In this document: piece after piece, positions 51,951-60,667 of the stretch
Layout: each line of letters begins with the position of its first letter
Numbering within the stretch: position 1 is the stretch's first letter
Origin: Cryomorphaceae bacterium
GTDB lineage: Bacteria; Bacteroidota; Bacteroidia; Flavobacteriales; Schleiferiaceae
DNA: 64,000 nucleotides
Reading direction: 5' to 3'
NCBI GenBank assembly: GCA_011525035.1
Contig: WTIZ01000021.1
Coordinates: 24,236 to 88,235 of the forward strand
The notes under the pieces: model-generated
What the model was told of the DNA's origin: nothing
The model's input: only the letters and a program-made list of their open reading frames with translations
Databases searched by the model: none
Translations under genes and position numbers: made by a program

Positions 51951-52422
51951 CCACAGGATCCACCGGGTCTGTACATTGTTCCAACAGCTCTTCTGCCCGT
52001 AGGTGCAAGTGCGGGTGTTTCCAATCTGGCCACAGCTCAACGAGCGGCATCAAGGCAAATTTCCGCAAGTGTAGTCTTGGATGTGGCACTTCAAGCAATT
52101 CGGTGTTGCTGGTCTCACCATCAATAACCAGGATGTCAATATCTATTGGGCGGTCCGCATACCCCGTGCCGCTGCGTACTCGACCCATACTTTTTTCAGC
52201 TGCAAGACACAATTTCATCACCGACTCAGGACTTATCGATGTGGTAAACTCCAAAGCTTGGTTGAGATAATCTTCGGAACTCTCATACCCCCATGGCGGC
52301 GTCTGGTAAATGGCACTTGTACGAGGAATATCAAGGTGCTCTTGGAGTTCCTTCCGGGCCAATTCCAAATTCCCGTATTTATCGCCTAAATTCGTACCAA
52401 GTAAGATTATACCTCTATACAT
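51937..52422 (-). CDS. folK: 2-amino-4-hydroxy-6-hydroxymethyldihydropteridine diphosphokinase
   Basis: Transfers pyrophosphate from ATP to 6-hydroxymethyl-dihydropterin in folate synthesis. 161 residues from the ATG at 52422. Motifs: LGTNLGDKYGNL, PPWGYESSEDYLNQALEF and YADRPIDIDILVID (metal Asp pair). The reported frame starts 57 codons upstream in a region that is actually the sppA signal-anchor on the other strand, so the short start is right. The start codon shares two bases with that of sppA (CATG at 52420-52423). Confidence 0.95.
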   Translation of the reverse strand: MYRGIILLGTNLGDKYGNLELARKELQEHLDIPRTSAIYQTPPWGYESSEDYLNQALEFTTSISPESVMKLCLAAEKSMGRVRSGTGYADRPIDIDILVIDGETSNTELLEVPHPRLHLRKFALMPLVELWPDWKHPHLHLRAEELLEQCTDPVDPVVISQ

Positions 52423-54160
52423 GAAATCATTCTTTACCACCTTCTTTGCCACGATTGCTGCACTTATTACACTCACCATATTGGGCTTTGTGCTCTTGAT
52501 CGGGGCGGCTGCCTCTTCAGACGAAGGAGTGCCAAAGATAAAGGACAACAGTCTGCTAAAAATCAACCTCAGCGGTGAACTTGTTGAGCGCACGGTAGAT
52601 GACCCTTTTGCCGCATTAAATAGTGAGATTTTGGGTCAAGATATCAGTAGTATTGGGCTGAACGACCTGCGATTAGGGTTAGAAAAAGCAGCCACGGATG
52701 ACCAGGTCTCTGGCCTTCTCATCGAGCACGGCGCTTTTGCTGCCGGCTACGGCATGCTGGAAGAGCTCGGAGAATACCTCATCGCGTTTAAGGAGAGTGG
52801 TAAACCCATTTACTCGTACGGTGAATACTACACACAGAAAGGTGCTTACATCAGCGCATTGAGCGATACTGCGGTATTACATCCAGGAGGAATCATGGAC
52901 ATCAGAGGGGTGGGTATCTCAAGTACCTACTACAAAGAGTTCTTTGACAAATTCGGGATCGAGCCTTTGGTGGTGCGTGGAACAGGCAACAAATTCAAAA
53001 GCGCTGTGGAACCTTATATCACCTCAGAAATGAGCGCGGAAAACAGGTTGCAACTATCGAACCTCACCGACCAGTTTTGGTCGTTTTTAAGCGCCGGTTT
53101 TGAACAGTTCAAAGGCGTCAATTCAAACACCTTGGATTCTTGCGCCAACAATTGGGTCGGTATGGATGCCAAGGGTGCCCGAGAGGTTGGACTAGTGGAG
53201 AAGCTCGCCTATAGAGAAGACTTAATGGAAGACCTGGAATCGCGTTATGAATTGTACTCTTGGGAAAATTATGCAGCTGGATTGAGCAAGGGCACCTCGA
53301 CCGATAGAATTGCTGTCATTTATGCCAACGGAACCATTGGAAACGGATCTGGTGACGAGAGCACCATTGGAACGCGAAACATCATCAAGGCACTTGAAAA
53401 GGCTGAGAAAAACAGTAAGGTAAAGGCTATTGTTTTGCGTGTTAACAGCCCAGGCGGCAGTGCGTTGACATCAGATATGATTCACCACGCCATTGAAAAA
53501 ATCGAAAAGCCATTGATTGTGAGTCAGGCCAACTATGCTGCCTCGGGTGGGTATTACATTAGTTGTAACGCTGATGCCATTTTTACCAACAGCACCACAG
53601 TAACAGGTAGCATTGGAATTTTCATGAGCCTATTTACTGCCGAACAACTGATGAGCGAAACTTTAGGACTGAACGTGGAGGAAGTTCAGACACATCCTTT
53701 GGCGAACTTCCCTAATCTCTACAAGCATCCCTCACCAGAGCAGTATGCCATCTTACAGAAGATGATTGATAAAGGGTATGCCGACTTCACCGGCAAGGTA
53801 GCCGCCGGAAGAAATATGGACATGGAATACCTCATGCCACTCTGTGGCGGCCGTGTCTGGACTGGAACAGACGCTGTGGATAACGCACTAGCAGATTACG
53901 AAGGAAACCTCTCGGATGCCATCAAATTCGCTGCAGGTGAAGCAGGTCTGGATGCCTACCGTATTTATGAATTACCGGTTCAGAAGACAGGTTTGGAGAA
54001 ATACCTGGATTCGTTCTCTGGTGTGATGGCTCGAATGAGTAATGCTTCAAACGCGCTTACGTCAAAATTCACTGAAGACCCCATCATTCAAGATTTGATC
54101 GAATTGGGCGAGAATCCTGGGATGCAAGCAAAATTGGACCCTGCATTTAGAAATCTATAA
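52421..54160 (+). CDS. sppA: Signal peptide peptidase SppA (67K type)
   Basis: 579 residues from the ATG at 52421, where the signal anchor starts (MKSFFTTFFATIAALITLTI, then LGFVLLIGAA). The tandem S49 domains of the long SppA are both present. The N-terminal half carries the catalytic lysine (GNKFKSAVEPY); the C-terminal half carries the nucleophile serine in YAASGGYYIS and the GSIGIF motif. Cleaves leftover signal peptides in the inner membrane. It is followed by yhhQ with a 1-base overlap. Confidence 0.95.
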   Translation: MKSFFTTFFATIAALITLTILGFVLLIGAAASSDEGVPKIKDNSLLKINLSGELVERTVDDPFAALNSEILGQDISSIGLNDLRLGLEKAATDDQVSGLLIEHGAFAAGYGMLEELGEYLIAFKESGKPIYSYGEYYTQKGAYISALSDTAVLHPGGIMDIRGVGISSTYYKEFFDKFGIEPLVVRGTGNKFKSAVEPYITSEMSAENRLQLSNLTDQFWSFLSAGFEQFKGVNSNTLDSCANNWVGMDAKGAREVGLVEKLAYREDLMEDLESRYELYSWENYAAGLSKGTSTDRIAVIYANGTIGNGSGDESTIGTRNIIKALEKAEKNSKVKAIVLRVNSPGGSALTSDMIHHAIEKIEKPLIVSQANYAASGGYYISCNADAIFTNSTTVTGSIGIFMSLFTAEQLMSETLGLNVEEVQTHPLANFPNLYKHPSPEQYAILQKMIDKGYADFTGKVAAGRNMDMEYLMPLCGGRVWTGTDAVDNALADYEGNLSDAIKFAAGEAGLDAYRIYELPVQKTGLEKYLDSFSGVMARMSNASNALTSKFTEDPIIQDLIELGENPGMQAKLDPAFRNL

Positions 54161-54837
54161 TGGCCAGAAACAGACACGTAGCAGAACGCATGTATTACAT
54201 TTTAGGCGCATTATTCATTGCTGCCTTGATTACCTGCAACCTCATCGCAAATAAATTCATCAGCCTTGATTTAGGCTTCAAAACTTTTGTAATCAGTGCT
54301 GGGGTATTGCCCTACCCGATTACCTTCTTAATCACCGATATCCTCAGTGAACTTTATGGTCAGAAACGCACAACACATGTAGTCTTAGCAGGACTAGTAG
54401 CGAGCCTGTTCGTGTTGTTAATCCTTTGGTTGGGGGCGCAATTCCCGGCCATTGATGGGTCTCCTGTTGATGATGCGATGTTCGACACTGTCTTTAGAAA
54501 TGCTTGGCGTGTGATTGCCGCCTCCATGTTTGCCTATCTATTTGCACAATTAATAGATGTTCGCTTGTTCCACTTCTGGAAGAAAGTAACTGGTGGCAAG
54601 AAACTGTGGGTACGCAACAACTTTTCAACCATGCTATCGCAAGGAGTAGATACCACCCTAGTGGTAGTGGTGCTTTTTGTAGGTGTAGAATCTTGGTCTA
54701 CAATGAGTGGCTACATTTTAGACGGCTGGCTGTTTAAAGTCATTTGTGCAGCTCTAGATACCGTTGTTTTCTACGGCATAATGGCATGGGCCCGCCGCTA
54801 TTTCAGATTGAAGGTTGGGGAAGAAATCAAACTTTAA
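54160..54837 (+). CDS. yhhQ: Queuosine precursor transporter (YhhQ/VUT family)
   Basis: 225 residues with six transmembrane helices. Typical core segments are NLIANKFISLDLGFKTFVISAGVLPYPITFLITDILSE (short core PYPITFLITDILSELYG) and LWVRNNFSTMLSQGVDT. Imports queuine or preQ0/preQ1. It starts at the sppA stop (TAATG). Together with queG at 29.3 kb it supports queuosine modification. Ends over DUF2797 by 4 bases (TTAA). Confidence 0.9.
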   Translation: MARNRHVAERMYYILGALFIAALITCNLIANKFISLDLGFKTFVISAGVLPYPITFLITDILSELYGQKRTTHVVLAGLVASLFVLLILWLGAQFPAIDGSPVDDAMFDTVFRNAWRVIAASMFAYLFAQLIDVRLFHFWKKVTGGKKLWVRNNFSTMLSQGVDTTLVVVVLFVGVESWSTMSGYILDGWLFKVICAALDTVVFYGIMAWARRYFRLKVGEEIKL

Positions 54838-55631
54838 TCAATAGTCAACTGCACCAAATAACCTGCGTGTGATCGCACGTTAAATACTCCTGCAGAAGTG
54901 ATCAGGTACTGTCCACGAATGCCCCACAGTTCACCCTCGAGGACATCTCCAGCGGCTTTAAAGCTAACGCTCTTTACCTTGTCAATTTGGTGGCGTATGG
55001 GATAGTTCATGTGCCACTCCTCGGGATGTTGATACAAGTATTGTTTCAACGATGCCGGCAACACTTCGGCTGCCCGTTCGTAGGCCGCACCGAGGTCATC
55101 GTCCGTACCAAGGTCTTTGAGCATTGCTTGCCATGAAGTTTTATCGGTGAAGTGGTCCTTCAGGGCTACCTCGGCCTCTCCGGCAAGGTATCTATTGGGT
55201 ACTTCGAGTAAAATCATTGCACTCTTTGCACCTTGGTCCATCCAACGGTAAGGCATCTGTGTATTTCGAGTCACCCCCACTTTTATTCGATCTGTTTTAG
55301 CCAGGTATACATAGTGTGGCTGCAGCTGCAATCGCTTCTCAAACTCTAAATCACGTTCCTCGATACCAAGATGCGCCTTGCTCAACTCAGGTTTCAAAAT
55401 GGAAGGTGAAGCTTCGGGACGCGTAAAAAAGCACTCTCGACAGAAATTCATTCTGAAAAAGCTCGTATCTACCTTCCCGCAAACACAGTGACATTCACCG
55501 CTAAATTCTAGGCGCACGGTAGTGCCCAAGAGCCTATTCATAAACAGTAAATCTTCACCTATTCTTAAACTGTAACGAACGGTAGATCCATAATTCGTCG
55601 ACATTTTGCGTAAGGTTCCTTCAAATTGCAT
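54834..55631 (-). CDS. DUF2797 family protein
   Basis: 265 residues, typical for DUF2797. An N-terminal small domain (MQFEGTLRKMSTNYG) carries four cysteines, CHCVCGK and FCRECFF, that look like a zinc site. A middle GIY-YIG-like region follows (HYVYLAKTDRIKVGVTRNTQMPYRWMDQGA, core YVYLAKTDRIKVGVTR), and a C-terminal domain. The family is described as a GIY-YIG-like or nuclease-like protein of unknown role. Not linked to neighbours. Divergent from the GH3 gene across 64 bases. Confidence 0.85.
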   Translation of the reverse strand: MQFEGTLRKMSTNYGSTVRYSLRIGEDLLFMNRLLGTTVRLEFSGECHCVCGKVDTSFFRMNFCRECFFTRPEASPSILKPELSKAHLGIEERDLEFEKRLQLQPHYVYLAKTDRIKVGVTRNTQMPYRWMDQGAKSAMILLEVPNRYLAGEAEVALKDHFTDKTSWQAMLKDLGTDDDLGAAYERAAEVLPASLKQYLYQHPEEWHMNYPIRHQIDKVKSVSFKAAGDVLEGELWGIRGQYLITSAGVFNVRSHAGYLVQLTID

Positions 55632-55695
55632 TTTCAGTTATTTTAGTTGGGCACGATGAAGTTAACTCGAAACGTAACAAAGCCATCAAATAAAC

Positions 55696-57225
55696 GTGTT
55701 TTATTCGCTAGTCAATAAAGTCCTACAATCTACACTGCGCAAATATGTGGAGGAATTGTTCGAGGTGATCGAGCAACCGCTCGAGCGTCAGGAGCATGTC
55801 CTTTTGGACTTTATTAAAAAGGCCAAAGACACGCAATACGGCCAACTGCATCACTTTGATAAAGTGAAGTCTGTTCAGGACTTCAAAGCACATGTACCCT
55901 TGAGCGACTATGGCGATCTTAAACCTTTTATTGAAAAGATGCGTGAAGGGGCCAAGGATATTTTATGGCCGGGGAAGGTGGAATGGTACGCTAAAAGCAG
56001 CGGGACCTCAAGCGGTGTGTCGAAATATATCCCTGTACCTAAAGAAAGCCTTGAAGGCACACACATGAACGGCGGAAGGATCGAGCTCGCCTTGTACTTC
56101 AACCACAACCCATCCTCCAAACTCTTTGAGGGTTTAGGTCTTCGTTTGGGTGGATCTACAGAGCTTGCTTCTCACGGAAAAAGCAACTCCGGCGATCTCA
56201 GTGCCATACTCATTCAAAATATGCCGATGTGGGCGGAGTTCAGAAGTGCCCCGAGCAACGAGACGGCCCTGATGAGCAATTGGGAAGAGAAAATAGACGC
56301 CATCTTGGATGAAGTCATCAGCCAAAACATCACCTCTTTCTGGGGAGTGAGCAGTTGGTTTTTGGTGCTGTTCAACAAAGTCATCGAACGTACCGGCGCA
56401 GAAAATCTCCTTGAGGTCTGGCCAAATCTTGAATTGTTCGCCCACGGCGGCGTGAATTTTGCCCCTTACGAAGATCAATTCCGAGCATTAATGCCCGGCA
56501 ATCAGGTCACCTTCATGGAGAATTATAATGCCTCTGAAGGATTTTTTGCCGTACAAGACGATCCGAATTTTGACGGTCTATTACTGCTGACCTGCTGCGG
56601 TACTTTCTATGAGTTCATTCCTATGTCTGAGTTCAATGGTAAAAACAGTACCACCATTACCCTTGGTGAGGTAGCATTGGATACAGAATATGCCGTTGTA
56701 ATTACCACCAACGGTGGTTTGTGGCGATACATCTTAGGGGATACTGTTCGATTCGTTTCCTTAAAGCCATACCGCATTAAGGTGAGCGGCAGAACGGCCC
56801 ACTTCATCAACGCCTTCGGCGAAGAGGTCATTGTTACTAATGCAGAAGAGGCCCTAGCCAAGGCATGCAGTACCCACCATTGTTCAGTGCGTGATTTTCA
56901 TGCTGCCCCTGTCTTTATGGAAGGAAAAGAAGGCGGCGCCCACCAATGGGTCGTAGAATTTGAAACAAGACCGCAAGATTTGGCTGCTTTTACAGCAGAA
57001 TTGGACCAAGAATTACAAGCGTTAAATTCAGACTATGCCGCAAAACGCAAAGGAAATATGCTCCTGCAACCGCTGCAACTTGTCGAGGCGACCGATGGCC
57101 TTTTCCACCAGTGGTTGAAAAACAAGAACAAGCTCGGCGGTCAAAATAAAATTCCCCGCCTAAGCAATGAAAGAAAGCTGATTACAGAATTTCTTGAGCT
57201 GAATGAAGCGCTTCGTAACGATTAA
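55696..57225 (+). CDS. GH3-superfamily acyl-amide synthetase
   Basis: 509 residues, GTG start at 55696 (no closer ATG). The plant GH3 family adenylates acyl acids and couples them to amino acids; bacterial members are common in Bacteroidota but their substrates are unknown. Family motifs: WYAKSSGTSSGVSKYIPV (ATP P-loop-like, SSGTSSG), NYNASEGFFAVQ (motif 2, YxASEG), and YAVVITTNGGLWRYILGDTVRF (motif 3, RY-x-LGD). The last 44 bases overlap the DUF3050 gene convergently. Confidence 0.92.
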   Translation: MFYSLVNKVLQSTLRKYVEELFEVIEQPLERQEHVLLDFIKKAKDTQYGQLHHFDKVKSVQDFKAHVPLSDYGDLKPFIEKMREGAKDILWPGKVEWYAKSSGTSSGVSKYIPVPKESLEGTHMNGGRIELALYFNHNPSSKLFEGLGLRLGGSTELASHGKSNSGDLSAILIQNMPMWAEFRSAPSNETALMSNWEEKIDAILDEVISQNITSFWGVSSWFLVLFNKVIERTGAENLLEVWPNLELFAHGGVNFAPYEDQFRALMPGNQVTFMENYNASEGFFAVQDDPNFDGLLLLTCCGTFYEFIPMSEFNGKNSTTITLGEVALDTEYAVVITTNGGLWRYILGDTVRFVSLKPYRIKVSGRTAHFINAFGEEVIVTNAEEALAKACSTHHCSVRDFHAAPVFMEGKEGGAHQWVVEFETRPQDLAAFTAELDQELQALNSDYAAKRKGNMLLQPLQLVEATDGLFHQWLKNKNKLGGQNKIPRLSNERKLITEFLELNEALRND

Positions 57226-57970
57226 TCACTGAAGTCCAGAGTTCAATTCTGTGGCGCAGCGCCTTCTCAGAACTTACCTTAGCCTGGTTCCATGCCGATT
57301 CGTCTTCAGCACAAAGTTCTGTTACCATTCGTTCTGCAAGAGCACCGTGTACATCGCCGTCTACTTCAATGTGACGTTCGAGATAATAGGTGAACAGTCC
57401 TAGTTCCGTTGGGAATTTCTCCTTGAGGTTACGAACGATTTCGATGAACATATCCGGTATCAAATCCTCACGACCGAAAGTAAATACTGCAGCCATCTCT
57501 GAAGCAGAGCCACGTTCAACAACTTCCAAGGTAGAGAGCACAAACTTTTTAGCGCCTTCTGGAGCATCGCTTTGACGCAGGGCCAATTTTGGATCGATGC
57601 CTTTTTTAAGATCTTCAATGAACGTCAGAATAGGCGTGGTGTTGGCTCCGGCCTCCGCCATTGCCTGTACATAGAGTTCAAAATGACTCACTGCCGTACC
57701 GTTCTGGTCGATATCACTCTCCTCGCCAAAAACGATTTCATTGATCAGACGACGTACCTCTGGATTTCCGGTCGGTACCCAATAAGTATCCACACAGGTC
57801 AACTGACGTTGAAGACCCTTCAACAAGACCATGAAATCCCAAACTGCCCATACGTGGCTTTCCATAAAAACCCTTGCCTTTTCTAGGTTACTCACCCATG
57901 AAAAAGCTTCGTGATCAATAAGTTCTTGGCGGACGGTTTCGATGTGCGATTTTACGTAGTCAATTTTCAT
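57182..57970 (-). CDS. DUF3050 protein (heme-oxygenase-like fold)
   Basis: 262 residues from the ATG at 57970; the 18 extra residues upstream are not in the family. DUF3050 has the heme-oxygenase-like all-helical fold found in non-heme diiron oxidases. Residues that could be metal ligands are visible: ESHVWAVWDFM (Glu37, His39), HFELY near 96-100 and ERHIEVDGDVHG near 200-211. No substrate is known. Convergent overlap with the GH3 gene and a -7 element of its own suggest it may be independently regulated. Confidence 0.85.
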   Translation of the reverse strand: MKIDYVKSHIETVRQELIDHEAFSWVSNLEKARVFMESHVWAVWDFMVLLKGLQRQLTCVDTYWVPTGNPEVRRLINEIVFGEESDIDQNGTAVSHFELYVQAMAEAGANTTPILTFIEDLKKGIDPKLALRQSDAPEGAKKFVLSTLEVVERGSASEMAAVFTFGREDLIPDMFIEIVRNLKEKFPTELGLFTYYLERHIEVDGDVHGALAERMVTELCAEDESAWNQAKVSSEKALRHRIELWTSVINRYEALHSAQEIL

Positions 57971-58004
57971 CGTTCCTTGCTTCAGTTTTATTACTTTGCG
58001 GATA

Positions 58005-58012
58005 CAAAAATA
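58005..58012 (-). promoter_or_regulatory. Putative -7 element for the DUF3050 gene
   Basis: TATTTTTG on the minus strand matches TAnnTTTG, 35 bases before the DUF3050 start; a TTG (58029-58031) lies 16 bases upstream, inside the deoxynucleoside kinase coding region. One base short of the usual 17. Confidence 0.42.
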
Positions 58013-58018
58013 CAACCC

Positions 58019-58633
58019 ATGCACTTAGCAATCGCAGGAAATATTGGTTCTGGAAAAACAACGCTAACAGGTTTGTTAGCCAAGCATTACAAATACGAAG
58101 CACAGTACGAGGATGTAGACGACAATCCTTATTTGGACGATTTCTACGAAGAAATGCAGCGCTGGAGCTTCAACCTTCAGATCTATTTTCTTCGCTCACG
58201 CTTTGAGCAGGTAATGAAGGTTCGCGAAGACGGCTTGAATGTTATTCAGGACAGAACCATCTATGAAGATGCCCACATTTTCGCGCCAAACTTGCATGCC
58301 ATGGGATTAATGACAGCGCGTGATTACAACAGCTATAAAGGGTTGTTTGATATCATGGAGAAGAACCTGCAAGCACCAGATTTGCTCATTTATTTGCGCG
58401 CTTCTGTTCCTACACTCGTCGACCATATTCAAAAGCGCGGTCGCGATTACGAGAACAGCATTCGCATTGATTACCTAAGAAGGTTGAATGAGCGCTATGA
58501 AGCTTGGATCAATACCTACGACAAAGGCAAGGTGCTTATCATTAATGTAGACAAGAACAATTTCCCGGAAAACCCTGAAGATCTAGGAGAAATCATCCAG
58601 CAGATTGACTCAGAGTTGAACGGCCTGTTCTAA
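58019..58633 (+). CDS. Deoxynucleoside kinase
   Basis: Phosphorylates deoxynucleosides for salvage. 204 residues from the ATG at 58019; 36 upstream codons of the longer frame are not homologous. Walker A GNIGSGKTTL, catalytic Glu region EDVDDNPYLDDFY, DRT in IQDRTIYEDAHIF and the LID arginines (KRGRDYENSIRIDYL). The substrate (dG/dA or dC) cannot be read safely. The tail overlaps waaA by 24 bases. Confidence 0.92.
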   Translation: MHLAIAGNIGSGKTTLTGLLAKHYKYEAQYEDVDDNPYLDDFYEEMQRWSFNLQIYFLRSRFEQVMKVREDGLNVIQDRTIYEDAHIFAPNLHAMGLMTARDYNSYKGLFDIMEKNLQAPDLLIYLRASVPTLVDHIQKRGRDYENSIRIDYLRRLNERYEAWINTYDKGKVLIINVDKNNFPENPEDLGEIIQQIDSELNGLF

Positions 58634-59815
58634 GACCTTCAGAATTTTTTCAGAAGCACCCTTTTGACTCAGTACCCATTGCTGAGCCTCGCTGCCTTTT
58701 GCAATAAACTCACTCGTTCCGATACGCTGAAGGTATTGACGGTATGACGACTCATTTTGCGCCGGAATGAGATAGCCCATTTCAACGAGTTCGTGATTCT
58801 CGGCAATCTTTTGCCAATTCGGTCCACTCGCCGCAATCTTTCCCTGCACAGTAGCCTCAAGAACATTATGAGTTGCTTTGCCGTAACCTCCACCTATGAT
58901 GACTCCATCGGCCAAAGAATAAAGGCCAGAAAGAACGCCAAATTCAGGGATCATTAATAGTGAGGTTGCTTTAGGTTTGTCCGTGATGGAATTCGCGGCA
59001 TCATCTTTTGTAAACTGAGAAAGAGCGGTTTTCATCGCCTCACCTTCATCTATTTCGTGCGGTACAACCCATGTGGAAAATCCGCTTAAATCCAGACCGT
59101 TCAACGCCTTGCAATCTTCGAGATGTGCGCTCCCAATAAGCAAGATGGGTTTCTGCTGCGACTTCTTCCATGCTGCAAACTTCTCGATCGAAGCCTTACC
59201 CGCTAATGAAGCCGCGTAATCATATTTTGGATTGCCTAAGACTTCTGAATGTATGCCCGCCAAACTCATATTGGCCGCATCCTTCTCTGAAATCACGCCC
59301 CAAGTATGTATGCCTTCCTTGTACACCTTTCGGATGAAGGGTAATGTTCTGTGCAGATACCAAGGTGTTTTGGGCGCACTCATAGCCATCACTACACTTG
59401 GTATGCCTCTTTTACGCAGGGCATTTAAGTGGTTTGGCCAAATATCATAACGTACAAAAACGGTCAGTGATGGATTTGCATAATCCAACCACTTATTCAC
59501 CTCTGAAGGAGTATCGATGGGTAGATAATGCACCTTAGCCTTCGAGTACCTTTTTCGTGGCTCATAGCCTGAAGGGCTGAAAAAGGTGACCACTGCTTGC
59601 CAATCGGTATGTTTTTGAAGGAATAGCTCTAAAACTGGACGGCCCATTTCAAATTCACCCAGCGATGCACAATGCATCCAAATCACCTTACCAGAAATTG
59701 GCGTGTGCTGTTTCCAACCATCGTCACTCTGGACTTTAGCCATCCAGCTACCGGCTTTGGCAACCTTGCGCCAAAGTCCGAAGACGATGTTTGAAAGAAT
59801 TGGATAGACAATCAT
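58610..59815 (-). CDS. waaA: 3-deoxy-D-manno-octulosonic acid transferase
   Basis: GT30 inner-membrane enzyme that adds Kdo to lipid A. 401 residues from the ATG at 59815; this is also where the neighbouring gene stops (TAATG overlap), and the longer frame is not homologous. N-terminal hydrophobic anchor (IVYPILSNIVFGLW), the GEFEMGRPVLE catalytic region with Glu, KPILLIGSAH and the C-terminal nucleotide-binding helix (GVIIGGGYGKATHNVLE). Links the window to LPS core synthesis. Confidence 0.95.
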   Translation of the reverse strand: MIVYPILSNIVFGLWRKVAKAGSWMAKVQSDDGWKQHTPISGKVIWMHCASLGEFEMGRPVLELFLQKHTDWQAVVTFFSPSGYEPRKRYSKAKVHYLPIDTPSEVNKWLDYANPSLTVFVRYDIWPNHLNALRKRGIPSVVMAMSAPKTPWYLHRTLPFIRKVYKEGIHTWGVISEKDAANMSLAGIHSEVLGNPKYDYAASLAGKASIEKFAAWKKSQQKPILLIGSAHLEDCKALNGLDLSGFSTWVVPHEIDEGEAMKTALSQFTKDDAANSITDKPKATSLLMIPEFGVLSGLYSLADGVIIGGGYGKATHNVLEATVQGKIAASGPNWQKIAENHELVEMGYLIPAQNESSYRQYLQRIGTSEFIAKGSEAQQWVLSQKGASEKILKVLEQAVQL

Positions 59816-60576
59816 TAATCCACAAGATAGAAACTCTCCTGCTTCGCGTATACGGGTATAAACCAAGTCATCGAGCCTCCAATAAACGCATCAAACTTCA
59901 TCTTGGTATCGCTTGCGGCAAGATCCACGTTATAGCCGCGAATATTTTGACTGATGCCCAAATTTACGTGCAGGCTTGCGGACCAATTCACTCGCTCGTC
60001 ATTATCCAAATGCAAGAAACGAAGCGACGTATTTGAGTAGACTCCTAAATGCAGCCTATCGTACCCCTCGAGAAAAGGACTTTGAAGTTGTGGTAAGGTA
60101 CCGCGCTGGTCACGCAGTCCGATTTTATGCTGCCCTAACCCTACACCTTCCATGAGGACCCATCCAGAATTTGGGTTGTACTGAGGTTTAAAAAGCTTGC
60201 CAAATTGAAAGAGCAACTGTCCGCCGCTCAAACCGGCTTGGATGGTCGCAAACTCCCCATTAACGCCGAGAAAATTACCTTCATCGTCGGTCAGGTTGGT
60301 AAATATAGATGCCGGATCTTTTACTGAATTACCGTACAATGCCTTAAACGCGACTCCAGTAAAAATGCCGTTTTGGTTCTTCTTTAAATATTCTACCTCG
60401 GCAGAGGCAAAAGACCTGTAATTCTCTGACATATCCACCAAGGGCTGGTACGCCCCAACCGACAAACCCCACAGTTGAACCGTGCGCGTACTATCCTTTG
60501 TTGTTCGTTGGGCCTTGGCCGAAAAAAACAACAAGGAAAAGACGAATATTCCGATAAATCTGACGTTAATTCTCAT
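59815..60576 (-). CDS. Outer-membrane-like hypothetical protein upstream of waaA
   Basis: 253 residues with a signal peptide (VRFIGIFVFSLLFFSAKA, then QRT) and alternating aromatic strands (LWGLSVGAYQPLVDMSENYRS core, GVAFKALYG, HLGVYSNTSLRFLHL) ending in SFYLVD. This suggests an eight- to twelve-stranded barrel or a periplasmic beta-sandwich. I do not recognise a named family. Translational overlap with waaA suggests a link to lipid A or outer membrane biogenesis, which is inference. Divergent from ugd across 91 bases. Confidence 0.75.
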   Translation of the reverse strand: MRINVRFIGIFVFSLLFFSAKAQRTTKDSTRTVQLWGLSVGAYQPLVDMSENYRSFASAEVEYLKKNQNGIFTGVAFKALYGNSVKDPASIFTNLTDDEGNFLGVNGEFATIQAGLSGGQLLFQFGKLFKPQYNPNSGWVLMEGVGLGQHKIGLRDQRGTLPQLQSPFLEGYDRLHLGVYSNTSLRFLHLDNDERVNWSASLHVNLGISQNIRGYNVDLAASDTKMKFDAFIGGSMTWFIPVYAKQESFYLVD

Positions 60577-60667
60577 GTTCAGCGATATGGCTGCAATTTA
60601 CACTATAGACATCATCCTCAATAATGTATTTTAGCCTAACCAAAAGAACGGTACAAACCCTTACAAT

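Noticed and set aside
52310..52420. N-terminal extension of SppA, and of FolK on the other strand
   Set aside because: Both extensions run into the other gene; the signal anchor and FolK N-terminal motif fix the interlocked starts at CATG.
55696..57225. GH3 gene as a sign of plant DNA contamination or recent transfer from plants
   Set aside because: GH3-superfamily members are widespread in Bacteroidota and the neighbours are ordinary bacterial genes in compact, overlapping order.
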